Assembly: GCA_010093685.1 (NCBI GenBank)
Contig: MU006242.1
Location: 496,001-560,000, forward strand
Length of the DNA: 64,000 nucleotides
Direction: 5' to 3'
DNA from: Ophiobolus disseminans
Lineage: Eukaryota > Ascomycota > Dothideomycetes > Pleosporales > Phaeosphaeriaceae
Shown piece by piece: positions 1 through 11,688 of this stretch (within the stretch, counting starts at the first letter, position 1; each line of letters starts with the position of its first letter). Under the pieces are notes generated by a model. The model ran no database searches, had not been told where the DNA came from, and was given only the letters and a program-made list of their open reading frames with translations. The position numbers and the translations under genes are program-made.

Positions 1-83
1 CGAATATCCACGCGCATGCCTTACAAGACATGCTTGTGTCTCAGACATACTGCCATATGTAGTGTTGCCTTCTGACCGTTAAA

Positions 84-2005
84 ATGCGAATACTCGTATT
101 TGGACTTGTAGTCGCCTTTTGTGCACAGGATGTTCGTGGCGTCGATCAGTTGAAGAACTTTTGTCGGCGCTTCGAGCATCGTACAGCCGTGGTAAACAAC
201 AAGCTTTACATTGAGGGCGGCTACTTCAATGCAAAAGATCTCGGTACCAACTACACCAGTAAGGGTTCACTTCCATCTACAATTGCTTCCAATCTTATGC
301 CCTTTAGACGATCAGTTCCTATATTCGGACCTCCTGGTTCTATCTAACGCCCTCCCCGCCGTGAAAGCGACCCCGCAGTTGGATGAAAAAACAGTGCCCT
401 CTATAGCCGGCGGCGCTCTGTGGTCTGATGAGATCAATGGGCGATTCTACGCCTTTGGTGGCTATCTTTCCGCCGGAGATCCTTCGCCATTTCAGACATG
501 GACTTACGATACGTTGCAGAGCAAATGGAGTGCCGTGACTACAACAGGCGACAAAATGGTTTATGTCGCTCGCGGCATGTCTGCCATAGCTCCTGATGCC
601 GGAACAGCATTCTACCTGGGTGGATATCACGATAATCGAACGGATCAAAGCTGGACGGCACCTAGGTCATATTCTTCTAGCCTTGTTGAGTTCGATATGG
701 TGAACCGAAAATATACAAATCACTCAGGTCCAAACGATAGTGGAAGAGGAGAAGGCCTTGCAGTTTTTGTACCTGCGTCAAACACAGGGCTTTTGATTTA
801 TTTTGGGGGCGTTGTACAAGCCAAGCGTACCAAAGAACTCACCTGGGTAAGTCTCACAAACAGCTGATATTTCCCAGCTAATCCGTGTCATAGGTCACAA
901 TGGACGTAGGTTTGATGTTCCAATTAGTCCCATTCCCAGCTAAACCGAGCAGAACATCTGGATCTACGACATATCCCTGAAGAAATGGTATCAACAAATC
1001 GCCACAGGGGATATTCCAGAGGCCCGCAGCCGCTTTTGCGGAGCTGTTGCCTGGCCAGACGACAAGTCGTCCTATAACATGTATGGTGTACTCAGACTTT
1101 GTTCCACCTGCACATTTCTCACCACCCGTTACAGATATCTGTACGGCGGACTTCATCAAAATGGCTCGGCTCTCAGCGATGTCTACGTGCTCTCTTTACC
1201 AGCATTCGTATGGGTCAAACTCTACTCAGACTCAACCAAATGGGGTCATCATAGCATGACGTGCGACATTGTCAACGGCACCCAAATGATCGTCATGGGC
1301 GGCACATTTCCCCTCACCACAGAATGCGATGCGCCAGAGACTTTAGGACAACATAATGTGGACTTGGGAACCCTTATTGACTCCACCAAAATATGGCAAC
1401 CATTCAACCAGAATAACCCGCCATATAGAGTACCGGATGTGCTCGTCAAAGTGATCGGTGGAACGTAGGTTACTTACCATTGTCCAAGCTCAGATGATCA
1501 GAGATACTAATCAGGCCAACATAGGGTCCGAGGAGGCGCAAATGCAACTGGGCCCGCTACTAACCAAACTTTTGATAAGTACCTCTTCGAAAAAGAATAC
1601 AAAGTACCACAGCGCTATGCAACGCCCATAGATACCGCCTCGGCGACTGGAACGCAGGCCCCTGATACAAGCTCTGCGAACGGACCCACTCGAGGACTGT
1701 TAATTGGAGTAATTGTCGGAGCCCTCGCTGGTGGTACGGTCATTGGTATCATAGCTTTCTACATCCTTAACTATATGCGCCGTCGACGTCGAGACAAACA
1801 AGCGCAAGGAGCAAAAGGCAAAAACAAAGGAGACAGAGAGCCGAATCGGACATCAAGCGACGAACGTCCGCCTGGGGAAATAGGAGGGCATACGATTAAC
1901 GAATTGGAAAGAGGACATGAACTCTACGAAGCTGAAGGAGAGAAACGTCCTCTAGCGGAAATGTGGTCTGAGCCTGCGGAACTCCCAGGCGCTAGGCAGA
2001 AGTGA
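84..2005 (+). CDS. Kelch-repeat membrane protein
   Basis: The 555-aa protein is built from six exons: 84-258, 308-846, 894-905, 950-1080, 1135-1464 and 1525-2005. Residues 1-19 form a signal peptide. Kelch-type blades follow, visible as repeated aromatic-Gly-Gly turns (FYAFGGYL, FYLGGYHD, IYFGG, LYGGLHQ), each with a downstream W/Y. A Gly/Ala/Ile-rich membrane helix lies near residues 453-478, then an Arg-Arg-Arg-Arg-Arg stop-transfer cluster and a hydrophilic tail of about 75 residues. The predicted topology is an extracellular beta-propeller anchored by one helix with a cytosolic tail. In fungi such proteins are linked to cell-end or wall functions, but no specific role can be assigned. Exon 3 is only 12 nt (VTMD); skipping it keeps frame. 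Start chosen because it opens the signal peptide. Confidence 0.86.
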
Positions 2006-2649
2006 CTTGATACGGTAAGCATATGGTCTGTCATATGAAATGGGAGGTTAGATATCTCACAAAGCGTAAATTACAGACATTAAATCTCAAGACCTCATTG
2101 CACACGAGAATGTAACTTCCGACAACCAGCATCTCTACAATTCAACTTCCTCCGCTGCACTCCCTCATGGTAATGATACATACAACCTGAGTATCAGGCA
2201 GCGACCTGATGGGGCTGTGCAGTTCGTTGCTCAGCCTCGCTGCGCGGTGGTGGGGTGGCGCGTTACCGGTACCGGTAGGAAGCGAAAGATGTACTGATTT
2301 TGGTCGAAGGTCCAAAATCAACAGATCATATCGCCAGAAAAAGAAGAAAAAAGCTAGTACTAATCATAGGAGATTTTAGATAGCTTTAAAGCACGATGGT
2401 TCCGTATATCAGTATGAGAGAACGAATTGTTAACGTTCAGCTATACTTGAAGTTCAACATCCCAAACGTCTTCTTTGGACGGGCTAGCTCTCTCGAAGGA
2501 AAACATATATACTAATAACCAGGATTCCTGGTGTCCTAATTGATGCTTTTTGATTATGCAACGAGTAATAAACACATGCCCTTCACTAGTCGACGATGGT
2601 GTATCCACGCTCGGCCCCCACTACGTAGAGCAGTGACTGAGTGACGTGC
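2006..2649. other. Intergenic gap between convergent genes
   Basis: This is shared 3' sequence of the kelch and SET-domain genes. It is mildly AT-rich and contains a small palindromic run (accggtaccggt) near 2264. I see no coding frame with family resemblance and no RNA gene. Confidence 0.5.
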
Positions 2650-3954
2650 TCAAGCTCGCAACACCTCAATTGTAGTGTTGAGAATGTCGCAAATTTGTTT
2701 CCACCTTTTGATCAGAACATCTCTGTGTTCAGCTTTGACAACACTCTTGACATTCGCGATTCTCTTGGACTGCCTTCTTTCACGCTTCCCTTCACCTGGG
2801 ACGTCTGGCTTGAGATGCTCCAGCTCTTCTGATATATCCATGATACGCCTCGAGTACTTTGTCAGAATCCCCTCCAGGTATTGATCGACCTTTCCTTGCT
2901 CTTTGCTTCCGTCATCATCACCACCAACAAACGCTGAATACCGTCTGTTATCTAAGATGAGCAATCGAAGTACTGCTTGTGTACGGTGGCATGTTGTAGG
3001 TTCCTTCGTGGATAGTGTGTAATTGCCGTAGAAGCCATCTTCTATGAGGGCGTCCGCTTGTTCCTTGCTCAAGAGGGAAAGAAGTAGATGATCCAGTGGT
3101 ATCGAGTCGTTTTGATTGCTGTCAAGAATGAACCCATACTCAACTAACAGGAAGTCATTCGTGTGAGAACCGTAGCTAACGTAGACTTCCTCACCAGCTT
3201 TGTAATCTCGATCTGCAGCGACGCTGTAGCCTTTGCTGTCGCTCTGAGGATCGCACCCGACATCCGAGTGGTTGAAGTAGTCCATGAAAGGGCACATGGC
3301 ATAACAATCATCGGCAGTCAATTGCTTTCGCTTCTTGGGTAACCGTGGATGCGAGTTCGGTAAGTCGGGATATGTCCAGTAGAATGTTCGTGTATTGACG
3401 ATGAGCCAGGTGTACATGAATAATTCTTTGGAAATGGACGGAATGTGTCTTCGCAGATCTTCCCAATCTTTCTCAAGCTTGGCGCTCTGATTGTTCAACA
3501 GCGTGGTTGCAGCATGCGGGAGGAGATTTTGCAGTTCTTGTGCGTAGTATAGTGGCATTGTGGACTGGAAATCAGACTGTGTGGGCCAGACATCTTGCCA
3601 AATCTTGTACTCTTGGTGTTCTGCGTCAGAGTACCAAAGCGCTAGGGCAGCGGCCAGCCTGCCGTGAACGGGAACATTCTCCGGAAGCTGGAGATCACGG
3701 ATCGCGGGCAGAGCTGCGTGTATCAGTGAGGTGTTTTTGACATGTACTAAACGATCCCCTTTCTTGAGAAGTTAGTCGCTATCAATGAGGTTAGTCACGA
3801 GGCCCAAACTTACCTTGATGTCTTTTGCCGCTACAATTCCCATCCCTCGGTCGACGAATCTTGCAGGAGCGATGCCATTGATGTCAACACCGTTCTCTTT
3901 CGCCCATGTGACGAATTTAGTGTGTGGCTCGCCTGGATCGAGGGCTGCTGCCAT
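2650..3954 (-). CDS. SET-domain protein lysine methyltransferase
   Basis: Two exons, 3954-3814 and 3762-2650, give 417 aa. The fold is the split SET type of the Rubisco-LSMT/SETD6/RKM group. Near residue 30 is the opening strand [11 protein letters not shown] helical insertion follows, then the SET-C motif DYFNHSD, which supplies the AdoMet-binding Asn-His. The post-motif [21 protein letters not shown] matches the Tyr-Gly...Asn...Leu-Leu...Tyr-Gly-Phe signature of this group. The C-terminal 130 residues should form the helical substrate-binding domain. Yeast relatives methylate ribosomal proteins or elongation factors, so a cytosolic or nuclear non-histone substrate is likely but not determinable. 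The 51-nt intron has a consensus GTAAGT donor. The CDS ends 644 bp from the convergent kelch gene. Confidence 0.87.
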
Positions 3955-4229
3955 GATGGTGACTGGTTTTGATCTTGGCAGCTTTGCGAGATCTAACCTA
4001 GGTTAAATGAAGACGTCGATGACAGCGGTATCAGCAGCATTGTGATGTCAACCTAAGGTCCTCGAGTTGTAGGAAGGCAGGTATGTGCGGAGTCACAGTC
4101 TAGCAAATGGTGTGCTGTGGCGCGTGTGTGGCGCGTGCTATCGATAACAGCGCTCACCATGTCATGTCTTCCTGTCTCTACGACATGTGAAATTCCATCT
4201 GACATCGAAATCTCACTCGGAGCGCATCA

Positions 4230-5152
4230 ATGGCGAAGCATGTGCGCGCATCACAGCTTCAAAAGCTTACGACCACATGCTCGACATGTCTCAGACCCCA
4301 TAGGCAACTAAATGCGCGCTGCTTCTCCATCCTCAACCGCCCTCCACCAAACTATGAAGGGCATCTACCTTTAACAGTCACGGAGAGGCTTGGTCTTGCG
4401 CTCGGCTCAGGGCTTGGAAGCTTCATAGATCCGCGGCGCGGTGGTACGTACACAGTTTTCGGGCACCCTCATCGTAGGATACTGACAATCTAGATCTCAT
4501 CGCGTCTTTTGGTGAAGCGACGGCACAACCATACTTCATATACAAGCTCCGTGATCGCATGCTCCTCAGCTCGACAGGTCGCCGAATACTGCGTGATCGA
4601 CCACGCCTGACATCGACATCACTCGATATCCCACGCCTGCACAAACTCCCGCCGAATACACTGGGCTACGCGTATGCTTCCTGGCTAGACCGCGAAGGCG
4701 TTTCGCCAGATACACGCGCGCCAGTTAAATACATAGATGATGAGGAATGCGCATACGTCATGCAGAGGTACCGTGAGTGTCATGACTTTTACCATGCACT
4801 GGTAGGATTGCCGGTCTTTAGAGAGGGAGAGGTAGCGCTCAAGGCATTCGAGTTCGCCAATACCGGCCTTCCGATGACTGGCCTAGCGGTCTTCAGTGCC
4901 TTCACGCTGAAAAAGTCCGAATGGAGACGCTTCTGGGACATCTATGGTCCCTGGGCTACTAGAAATGGAGCACAGAGCTCCGACGTGATCAATATCTACT
5001 GGGAGGAAGAGCTCGAGACAAACATTGACGAGCTGAGAACTAGGCTCGGAATTGAGAAGCCGCCGGATCTGCGAGAAATGAGACGAGCGCAGAGAGAAGC
5101 TCGAAAGACGGAGAAAGAGGCTAAGGAGGCCATGGCTCGTGCTGCTGTATGA
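4230..5152 (+). CDS. COQ4: Ubiquinone biosynthesis protein COQ4
   Basis: Exons 4230-4443 and 4494-5152 give 290 aa. COQ4 is a matrix-side, inner-membrane-associated component of the coenzyme Q synthome. The hallmark zinc motif is present as HDFYH, then 11 residues, then Glu (HDxxHx11E), near residue 160. The segment [22 protein letters not shown] before it and the end-stretch around [15 protein letters not shown] are typical of the family. The N-terminus is basic and hydroxylated with few acids, consistent with a mitochondrial presequence. The C-terminus ends in a charged helix. The intron uses GTACGT and an ACTGAC branch site. Length matches fungal COQ4 (about 260-340 aa). Confidence 0.95.
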
Positions 5153-5379
5153 AGCAAAAGTCTATATATTACCATCTTCCTGTTCTACGCGACCCAGCAA
5201 TGTGGTTTTGCATCCTAGCAACGGCCGCCTTGCTTAAAACGATCGGCTAGCGAATGCGGGGTCTCCACGGAAGCTGCAAGCCGAACTTCCATAGGCCGTG
5301 CTACCCCAGAACCTCTGATTACCAACATGCGTCTTGTCCAGGGGCATGTCCGAAGAAGAACACGCCCACTCATGTCGCT

Positions 5380-7597
5380 ATGGCCGAGAAACGCAAGCAT
5401 AAAGATCCGCCGAGGTCAGACCAGTCTCGTCTTTCTAATGGCAGTCCAACACCCACCAGCCCGCAAGACGCCCCAGGCACAGTGGAAAACTATCCTCGGA
5501 AACGTATAGCGATTGCCGTGAGCATTTCTCAACTCTTGTATGTCCCGTGGTCCATTGCTGACTATAACCAGTGCAATGTCTGTCGCTTCCGGAAGACTCG
5601 ATGTGATGCACAGAAGCCAGTAAGTCTGGCGTATTCTCCGGATCTCTTTATCCATGTCCTAACTACTGCAGTCTTGCGGCTTCTGCACCGACTTGGGTAT
5701 TGAATGTACTTACCGAAAGCCCACTGTAGGCGACCGGGCTAAACTACCCGGCACACCGTCAGAGGCGCTAGCCACTATGGAAAGACGGCTATCACAGCTT
5801 GAAGCGAAGATTGAATACACTCAACAAATGATGCAAAATTCGGTCATGTTGTCACCCAATGCGTCAGGCCACAGCGAGGTGCTACCAACGAGGATGCCTA
5901 GGTCGCGCGAATCGAGTATCCATAGCAGAATGGCGGATCAAATCAACAACGCCACAGTGTCGCTACCTTCAGTTGGAACGCCTGTAGCCTATGATTTTGC
6001 CTACCGGCAAACCAGCACTGAAGGGATGACCCCAAGGCCCAGTTTGACGACTTTCCGCGCCCCACCGTATGTCCACGTTGACAGCTGGGACTACACGGCA
6101 GACTTTTACGACGATGAGATCTTGGCCGGCGAGCAGCTGGCAGATCAATGTGACGAAGTCATGAGTCACCCTGTGGACTTGTCCAGACGGACGTGCCGGC
6201 GGCTTCAGCAGTCCTTCGTAGAGAACTTTTTGACATGGACTCCTATCTTTGATCAACGCGCATGTGTGAGCGCGCTAGACCAGGCCGAGAAAGGTGCATT
6301 CTCCTACTCAGACGCGTCCACGTGTCTCGCATTCATGATACTTGCGCTTGGTGCGCTCTCAGAAGACCGCAACGAAGGCACGCACAATTTAACGCCCGGG
6401 TTGGAGTACTTCGCGAGAGGCATCCAGATTCTTGAGCGTTTATCTCTTCGCACGGGCAGCCTCACTACTCTCCAGTGTCGAGTATTGCAGGCTTCTTACT
6501 TCAAGTTCGCCATCAGGCCACTACAGACCTGGAACTCTATAACACAAGCTTCGCGGGACTGTATGCATATCCTCAGCTCAAAGAGTATGCTCCGTATGAG
6601 CCATGGCGAACAGGAGGCGTTCAATCGAGCCTTCTGGGCATGCTCCACCATAATTCATGAGTAAGTCGTGAAATCCATCTTCCCTATCAGTCTGTTCAGA
6701 GAGCACTTACTGACCTTGCTAAGGATTGAAGCAACAATCAAGATGCATCCAATCGGTTTGCGTCATTTCCACGACCTTGTCCCGCTTCCTCAGTTTGAAG
6801 AGGAAGACTCTGGCTTTTACTTCTTCCTCGCACAAATAAGTCTCAGAAAGTTCCTCACCCAAACTCTCGAAGTAGTCGGCTACCTCGTTGGCCGGGTAGT
6901 TTTTGCGCCTGTAGTTACCGGAGAACTATGTAAACAAGTCCGGGAATGGTACGATCATCTCCCGCACGTCGTTCGCTTCCCCCTAGATTCGACACCGCTT
7001 TTCGACTCGCGAAAATCATTTCTGAGGGGACAGTATATTGCTCTCCACGTTGTGCTTGGCTGGCCATCAGTACTGGAGCTCATGAAGCAAGGGGACAGTG
7101 ACGCTACTCACCAAGACCAGGAAACACTCCTTGTGACTCGAGATCAGGCCCAGGACTGTCTCCGAAGCTCAGCCTTGTTTTTAAGCATAGCAGATGAACA
7201 ACTCATGGGCCGTAAGATGGGGACCCACTTCACGCTCTACGCGTAAGTATCCATACTCTGTAGTATATAATTGCACTAATCAAGACCTCGTAGAACATTT
7301 GCCACCTTTGCAACTCTGATCATAGCCTTCCAAAGTCCACATCTCGCCTTTGCGGAGGAAACTCGCCAGGAGCAACACATTCGCAACGGTTACGAAGCTT
7401 TGCGCCCCTGGGCTCATCTCCCGTTAATTCGCCGTGGATTGGAACGAGCACGCATCCTTATGCAACGAGCGGGTCTTGCTCATGTATATCAGGCACATGC
7501 CGACGATTCTCCAGAACCAATGAGCGGCATAAGCCCAGTAACTCTTTCTGGGCACGACTGGCGATCTCCGCAGAACAATATGGCTGCCAGAGCATGA
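5380..7597 (+). CDS. Zn2Cys6 fungal transcription factor
   Basis: Five exons (5380-5517, 5572-5619, 5672-6660, 6724-7242, 7294-7597) encode 665 aa. The binuclear zinc cluster reads CNVCRFRKTRCDAQKPSCGF and continues CTDLGIEC, i.e. CX2CX6CX6CX2CX6C, around residues 47-72. The 48-nt exon 2 encodes the first three cysteines, so skipping it would abolish DNA binding. A coiled-coil linker follows (MERRLSQLEAKIEYTQQMMQ). The middle region (about 190-560) has the hydrophobic helices of the fungal-specific transcription factor domain. Target genes and inducer are unknown; neighbours are housekeeping genes, so no cluster role is suggested. The start at 5380 gives a basic N-terminus before the cluster; an upstream in-frame extension exists but looks non-coding. 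Confidence 0.9.
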
Positions 7598-7982
7598 ACT
7601 CGAAGCTCTATACTATTGTAGTATGTCAGATAAGACCAATGCTTATCCGCAACAGCCACATCAGATGAGGCCGCGGATCATGCTGCATCATGCGCCATCG
7701 TACCTGCATATTGGTGTACGCAACTGGCCGCCGGTGACACCGGTTCTGATATTATTGCGGCGTCCTCATACAATGGATGAAACGTAACGGTTGAACCAGG
7801 TCGACAATGGCAGCCTTCTAAAGAGCAGCCAACCCTTTCAACCATCATCTCAAAAACTGCTCCCTGTGATCAGTGTATCTAATCCTGAGCTCTCTGAGAT
7901 CTGTGAGGACGCTATGACAGTGTAACACCACAGGGCCATTTACATTGTACATGGCGGGCGGACCCGAACGAATCAGAGCTGT

Positions 7983-7992
7983 CCCACGTGGG
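7983..7992. promoter_or_regulatory. Palindromic E-box cccacgtggg
   Basis: A perfect 10-bp palindrome with CACGTG core, about 550 bp upstream of the Pth11-like gene. PHO4/NUC-1 and other bHLH proteins recognise CACGTG with G flanks. Occupancy is not shown by sequence. Confidence 0.3.
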
Positions 7993-8086
7993 GTGATAAC
8001 ATTAGTGGGTCGCCTCATCAGCCACACTCACTTTTACACGATCTGTCATACTATTTCTGGCGTTTCGAGCATGTTTCAGTTGTAAT

Positions 8087-8094
8087 TGACGTCA
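8087..8094. promoter_or_regulatory. CRE-like site TGACGTCA
   Basis: An exact ATF/CREB consensus palindrome about 450 bp upstream of the receptor-like gene. It could respond to stress-activated bZIP factors; this is a motif match only. Confidence 0.3.
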
Positions 8095-8540
8095 CACATT
8101 GTACCATGTGGTACACGTTTGTCGCACGGGTAGCAAAGCAAACGTTACCAGCAACGCACCGTTGCTGCTGACAATAATCGCGACCACATGACATTTGTCT
8201 GGTCGAATGTATCTGTTATTCTCAGGGCAAATACAGCATAGACCAAGACGAGTAAGGCGCCCAACATAGGAATGAACGCCCAGCGCGTTTGCGCTAAAGT
8301 GGAGTAACACCTACGCCTATCAAAGTCGACAACTAGCCTTATCTTCTGTCGAAGCACACTGGATTCTCACCTCGCTTTCACCCTGATAGAAAACGTGCTC
8401 GCTACAAAATAATTGCGGACAAAAGAAAAACAAAACATGGCCACTATCTCGGCAATTGGTCCTCCTACGGTACTCATCTTCAACGACCACGCTCAACCAC
8501 TCACCTGGGTGGTACCTTGCGCAAGATCACTCCGGTCATT

Positions 8541-9835
8541 ATGCCGGCTAGCAGACAGCCCGAGCTGTACGCGGCTGCGCTCGTTCCGTATGCGGCGGCG
8601 TCTATTGCGCTTGTGCTGAGGATGGTTGCGAGACGTACTACGAAGATGGCGTTTGTGTGGGAGGATTATCTCGCGGTTGTTGCTCATGTGAGTGCGACGT
8701 TTTGTAGAGTTTGATGTTGTCGCTGACGTCGTTGTAGATGGTTGGAAGCGGCTTCACTATCCTCAGCATCTGCAGTGCGTAACACCAATATTTAAGGGAG
8801 GTAATATACTTACAGTGGCAGAAATGCGATGGGGTCTCGGCCAACATTTGGCTGATATCGACATGGACATTGACCAGCTTAAACGCCACTACTTCTTCGA
8901 GCTTTGGATCGATATGTGGTTCTACACATTTTCCGTTGGCCTTTCGAAATTCGTCATCCTCGGTCTGTACTGGCGCCTCTTCTCCAGATCGATTATTCGG
9001 CAACCGATTCGCATTCTCTTCGTGGGTTCGGCTTTGTGGCTCGTTGGGAGGGTACGTCAGTCTCAACTTCCAGTTTTCGTCGAGATTAATACGGCCAGGT
9101 CGCTCTCATCCTCCTTCAATGCCAACCAATCCAGTCGTTCTGGGATAAGTCAGTACAGGGTACATGTCCACTAACGCCCATGATGTCCCTCTTTGCGCTG
9201 AGCATACCGCACATTGTCCTCGAAATCGCAATCCTGCTGTGCCCCCTCATCGAGATATGGCGTCTGCACCTCAGCACGGCCAAGAAGATCGCTGTAGCGG
9301 CCATGTTTGCATCCGGTATCCTGGTCTGCGCCTCGGCAATTGGCACGATTGTGCACACCGTTATCCTGGACCGGAAGGATGAAAATCTCGATCCGGACCT
9401 TACGTGGGACGGGCTGGACGATCAGATATGGGCTGTGTGCGATGTTAATCTCGCGAGTTTCGCAAGTCAGTACTACTCTTTTCCGTCACTTTTCTTTTTT
9501 GGAAACACTCGACCTAACCATCTACAGCTTCCCTCCCACTTCTCCGCCCCGTCTTCCGCTCCTTCGGCGGCATCTTCTCCGGCCTCAAATCCACCGCCAC
9601 GCCTGATGCCCACAGGACACCCACGTACGGCAGTGCGCTTACGCGACGCGTACGGATGCGCAGACACGATGTCGACTCGGAGTCTGTGATTGAGTTTGCG
9701 GACGAGGGAGGCCATATGGCGCGTATTTCGGGCAGGGCGATTGAGTTGAACGATGTTACGCCCAACGAGTCGGAGATTGATGTGCAGGGTGGCGTTGTGC
9801 TAGGGGGTGAGGTGGGGATTGTGGCTGCGAGGTAG
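8541..9835 (+). CDS. Pth11-like seven-helix membrane protein (rhodopsin-domain family)
   Basis: Five exons (8541-8687, 8738-8774, 8816-9051, 9099-9465, 9528-9835) give 364 aa. The order of features matches the fungal Pth11-like/rhodopsin-domain family. A first helix runs from AAALVPYAAASIALVLRM, followed by a K/R-rich turn and WEDYLAVVA. The extracellular loop has the conserved W-G-L-G-Q-H. Later come LILLQCQPIQSFWDK with its CPL disulphide partner, then helices 5-7. The 110-residue cytosolic tail begins after FASLRP and ends in acidic, low-complexity sequence. Such proteins act as putative plasma-membrane receptors, some in surface sensing. No extracellular CFEM domain is seen. Exon 2 is 37 nt. 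The acceptor of exon 3 could also be 8 nt downstream without breaking the protein's general character, but that changes frame and is disfavoured. Confidence 0.85.
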
Positions 9836-10086
9836 AGGATGTTGTCAGAGTGATTTGTCGTGTAGATGGAGGATTTTGAGTGCATCATTGACGTGTACGA
9901 TTCGACTCGATCCATCAGAGAATTATTTTGTGTATAAACAGAACCATACATGACGTGCTACGGCTCCTTTCTACATACCAAGTTCTGAGAATGATGCTGC
10001 CAATAATTAAGCACGACCCTTCAATATCAATCCCATGATCCGCCAAAACTAATCCCATACTATTACACAATACTAATTCAATCCAA

Positions 10087-11248
10087 TTACCACCACTTCT
10101 CACAAAGTACTTGCTCCCCCACAACATTCTCCTCCGCCTTCAAAAACCCCACAATCTCATCCGTCATATCCGGCGGCCCACACACATAAAACACCGTCCC
10201 CTTCGCCTCACTCTTACTCCCCACCGCACTACTCAGCGCCAAATCATCAATGCGATGCGTCCACGCCACGACAGGCACCTCCGTCTCGCTATCAATCTTG
10301 GGCAGCGTCAACTCCATCAGCGGGCGTATAACCTGCTCGTCGCGCCTGCCGATAGGCAAGCCGTCGCTCGTGCCCGTGAAATAGAGCTCGACGCGGTCGT
10401 TTGTGCGTTCTGTGCGGGGGATGCGGAATGTGTCGAGGATGCGGGGGAGGAAGAGGACTTGGTCTGGTGTTGTTTCGTGAGAGGGGACTTTTGTGGAGTA
10501 GAGGAGGCGGATTTGGAGGGCGGGGTAGTTTTGGTTGATGTAGGTGAGCATAGACATCATTGGGCTGTGGACAGTATGTTAGCAGGGTGTGTTTGAAGGG
10601 GTCCCCAAGGGATGGGCGTACTTTATGCCTACGCCGCCTGCGATGAATATGACGCGCTTTATTTTGTTTATGTCGATGCCCGGCGGTGGCCAGACGAAAC
10701 TCCCGCCTACGCGGACGTTTATTTCTTGCCCTTGGATGTCTTGTACATCCTGCCACAGCCACGCCGCGGGCGGATTACTCGGGCTTTTTTGTATCGCGAG
10801 CTCGAAGAAGGGTGTGTGTTCGAGGTCCGACTGGGGCAGCGCATCTCGCGGTGACGACGTAATGGTGAAGCCGCCTGCCTTTTCAACGCCGGGAACGAAG
10901 ACGTCGAGCCATTGGCCTGGAAGGAACTTTACGTCTCGGCCATCAGCGCATGTTGGGAGCGAGGTGAGGTGCTGACAGTACGTTCAAGCCCTGTGATGTA
11001 TCTTTGAGGTTGAATTTGAACAGCTTGATGCGGTCGTTTACGGGTGTGACTTGCGCTACAGTAGCGGCATGGAGGTCTCTCTCTCGAGGTTCGGCTGCTG
11101 TTCGTTCATGGTGGCTTAGAGCTGTCTTTGCTGCTTTTGCTGAGCGCGTCGGTGGCTGCTGGGCCGAGCCGCTTAGTGAAGCCCTGCGCATAAATAGTGA
11201 TGTGCAAATAGACTTTGGGAGAAGAGTACAAGAAGTGGGTATAAGCAT
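10087..11248 (-). CDS. OXNAD1-like FAD/NAD(P)-binding oxidoreductase
   Basis: Exons 11248-10982, 10926-10622 and 10564-10087 give 349 aa. The N-terminal 30 residues are basic, Ser-rich and lack acids, a likely mitochondrial presequence. A ferredoxin-reductase-type FAD domain follows with FLPGQWLDVFVPGVEKAGGF, then the OXNAD1-style TITSSP in place of the classical R-x-Y-S. The NAD-binding domain has FIAGGVGIKPMMSML (pyrophosphate loop) and ends with VFYVCGPPDM and an aromatic C-terminus (EKWW). It resembles the oxidoreductase NAD-binding domain-containing protein 1 group, whose electron partner is not established. Introns are 55 and 57 nt. The start uses the first ATG; a GTG precedes it by one codon. 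Confidence 0.85.
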
Positions 11249-11688
11249 CACATTAGAATGAGACGGACTTCTTTCCAGAGAGGGGAAAAACTGTGAGCGG
11301 GTGGGGTGGGGTGCGCAGGGTCTAAATGCGTTGCTGATCTCACGAGCTGGGATGACGTCTCATGTCAGGGATGTGTATCCGTTCTATCCATTGCGTCTGT
11401 TGCATGTGCATCTCGAAGGTTATTTGAAGGGTTCCGCGAACTTCGAGGCCTGGTGGAGATGTGATAATGTGTAGAGCTGTTAAGTCTTACATCACAAAGT
11501 AGTTGAGCATGTTTGTCGTGTTTCGAGCTTGCAGAGGACGTTAGTGAGCCGCGGCTAACCACACTAGCGGTTCAGCCTCAAAGGGCATGTGCACCGTCAG
11601 CATCAAAAGCAACAAAACATCTGATCTTACAATAGTTTCTCACTCTACACTTCTTCTACTTTGCTTTCTTCTCACAAATCAATTCAAC
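11249..11688. other. Divergent promoter region, 440 bp
   Basis: This lies between the divergent oxidoreductase and lipase genes. There is a CT-rich stretch just before the lipase start, as expected for a fungal core promoter. No gene is visible. Confidence 0.5.

Larger units (their letters stand above)
7598..8540. other. Promoter region of the Pth11-like gene
   Basis: No credible coding frame is visible. The region holds a palindromic E-box (7983-7992) and a full CRE-type palindrome (8087-8094), listed separately. An ATG at 8437 opens a short frame that does not join the receptor without a non-consensus splice. Confidence 0.45.
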
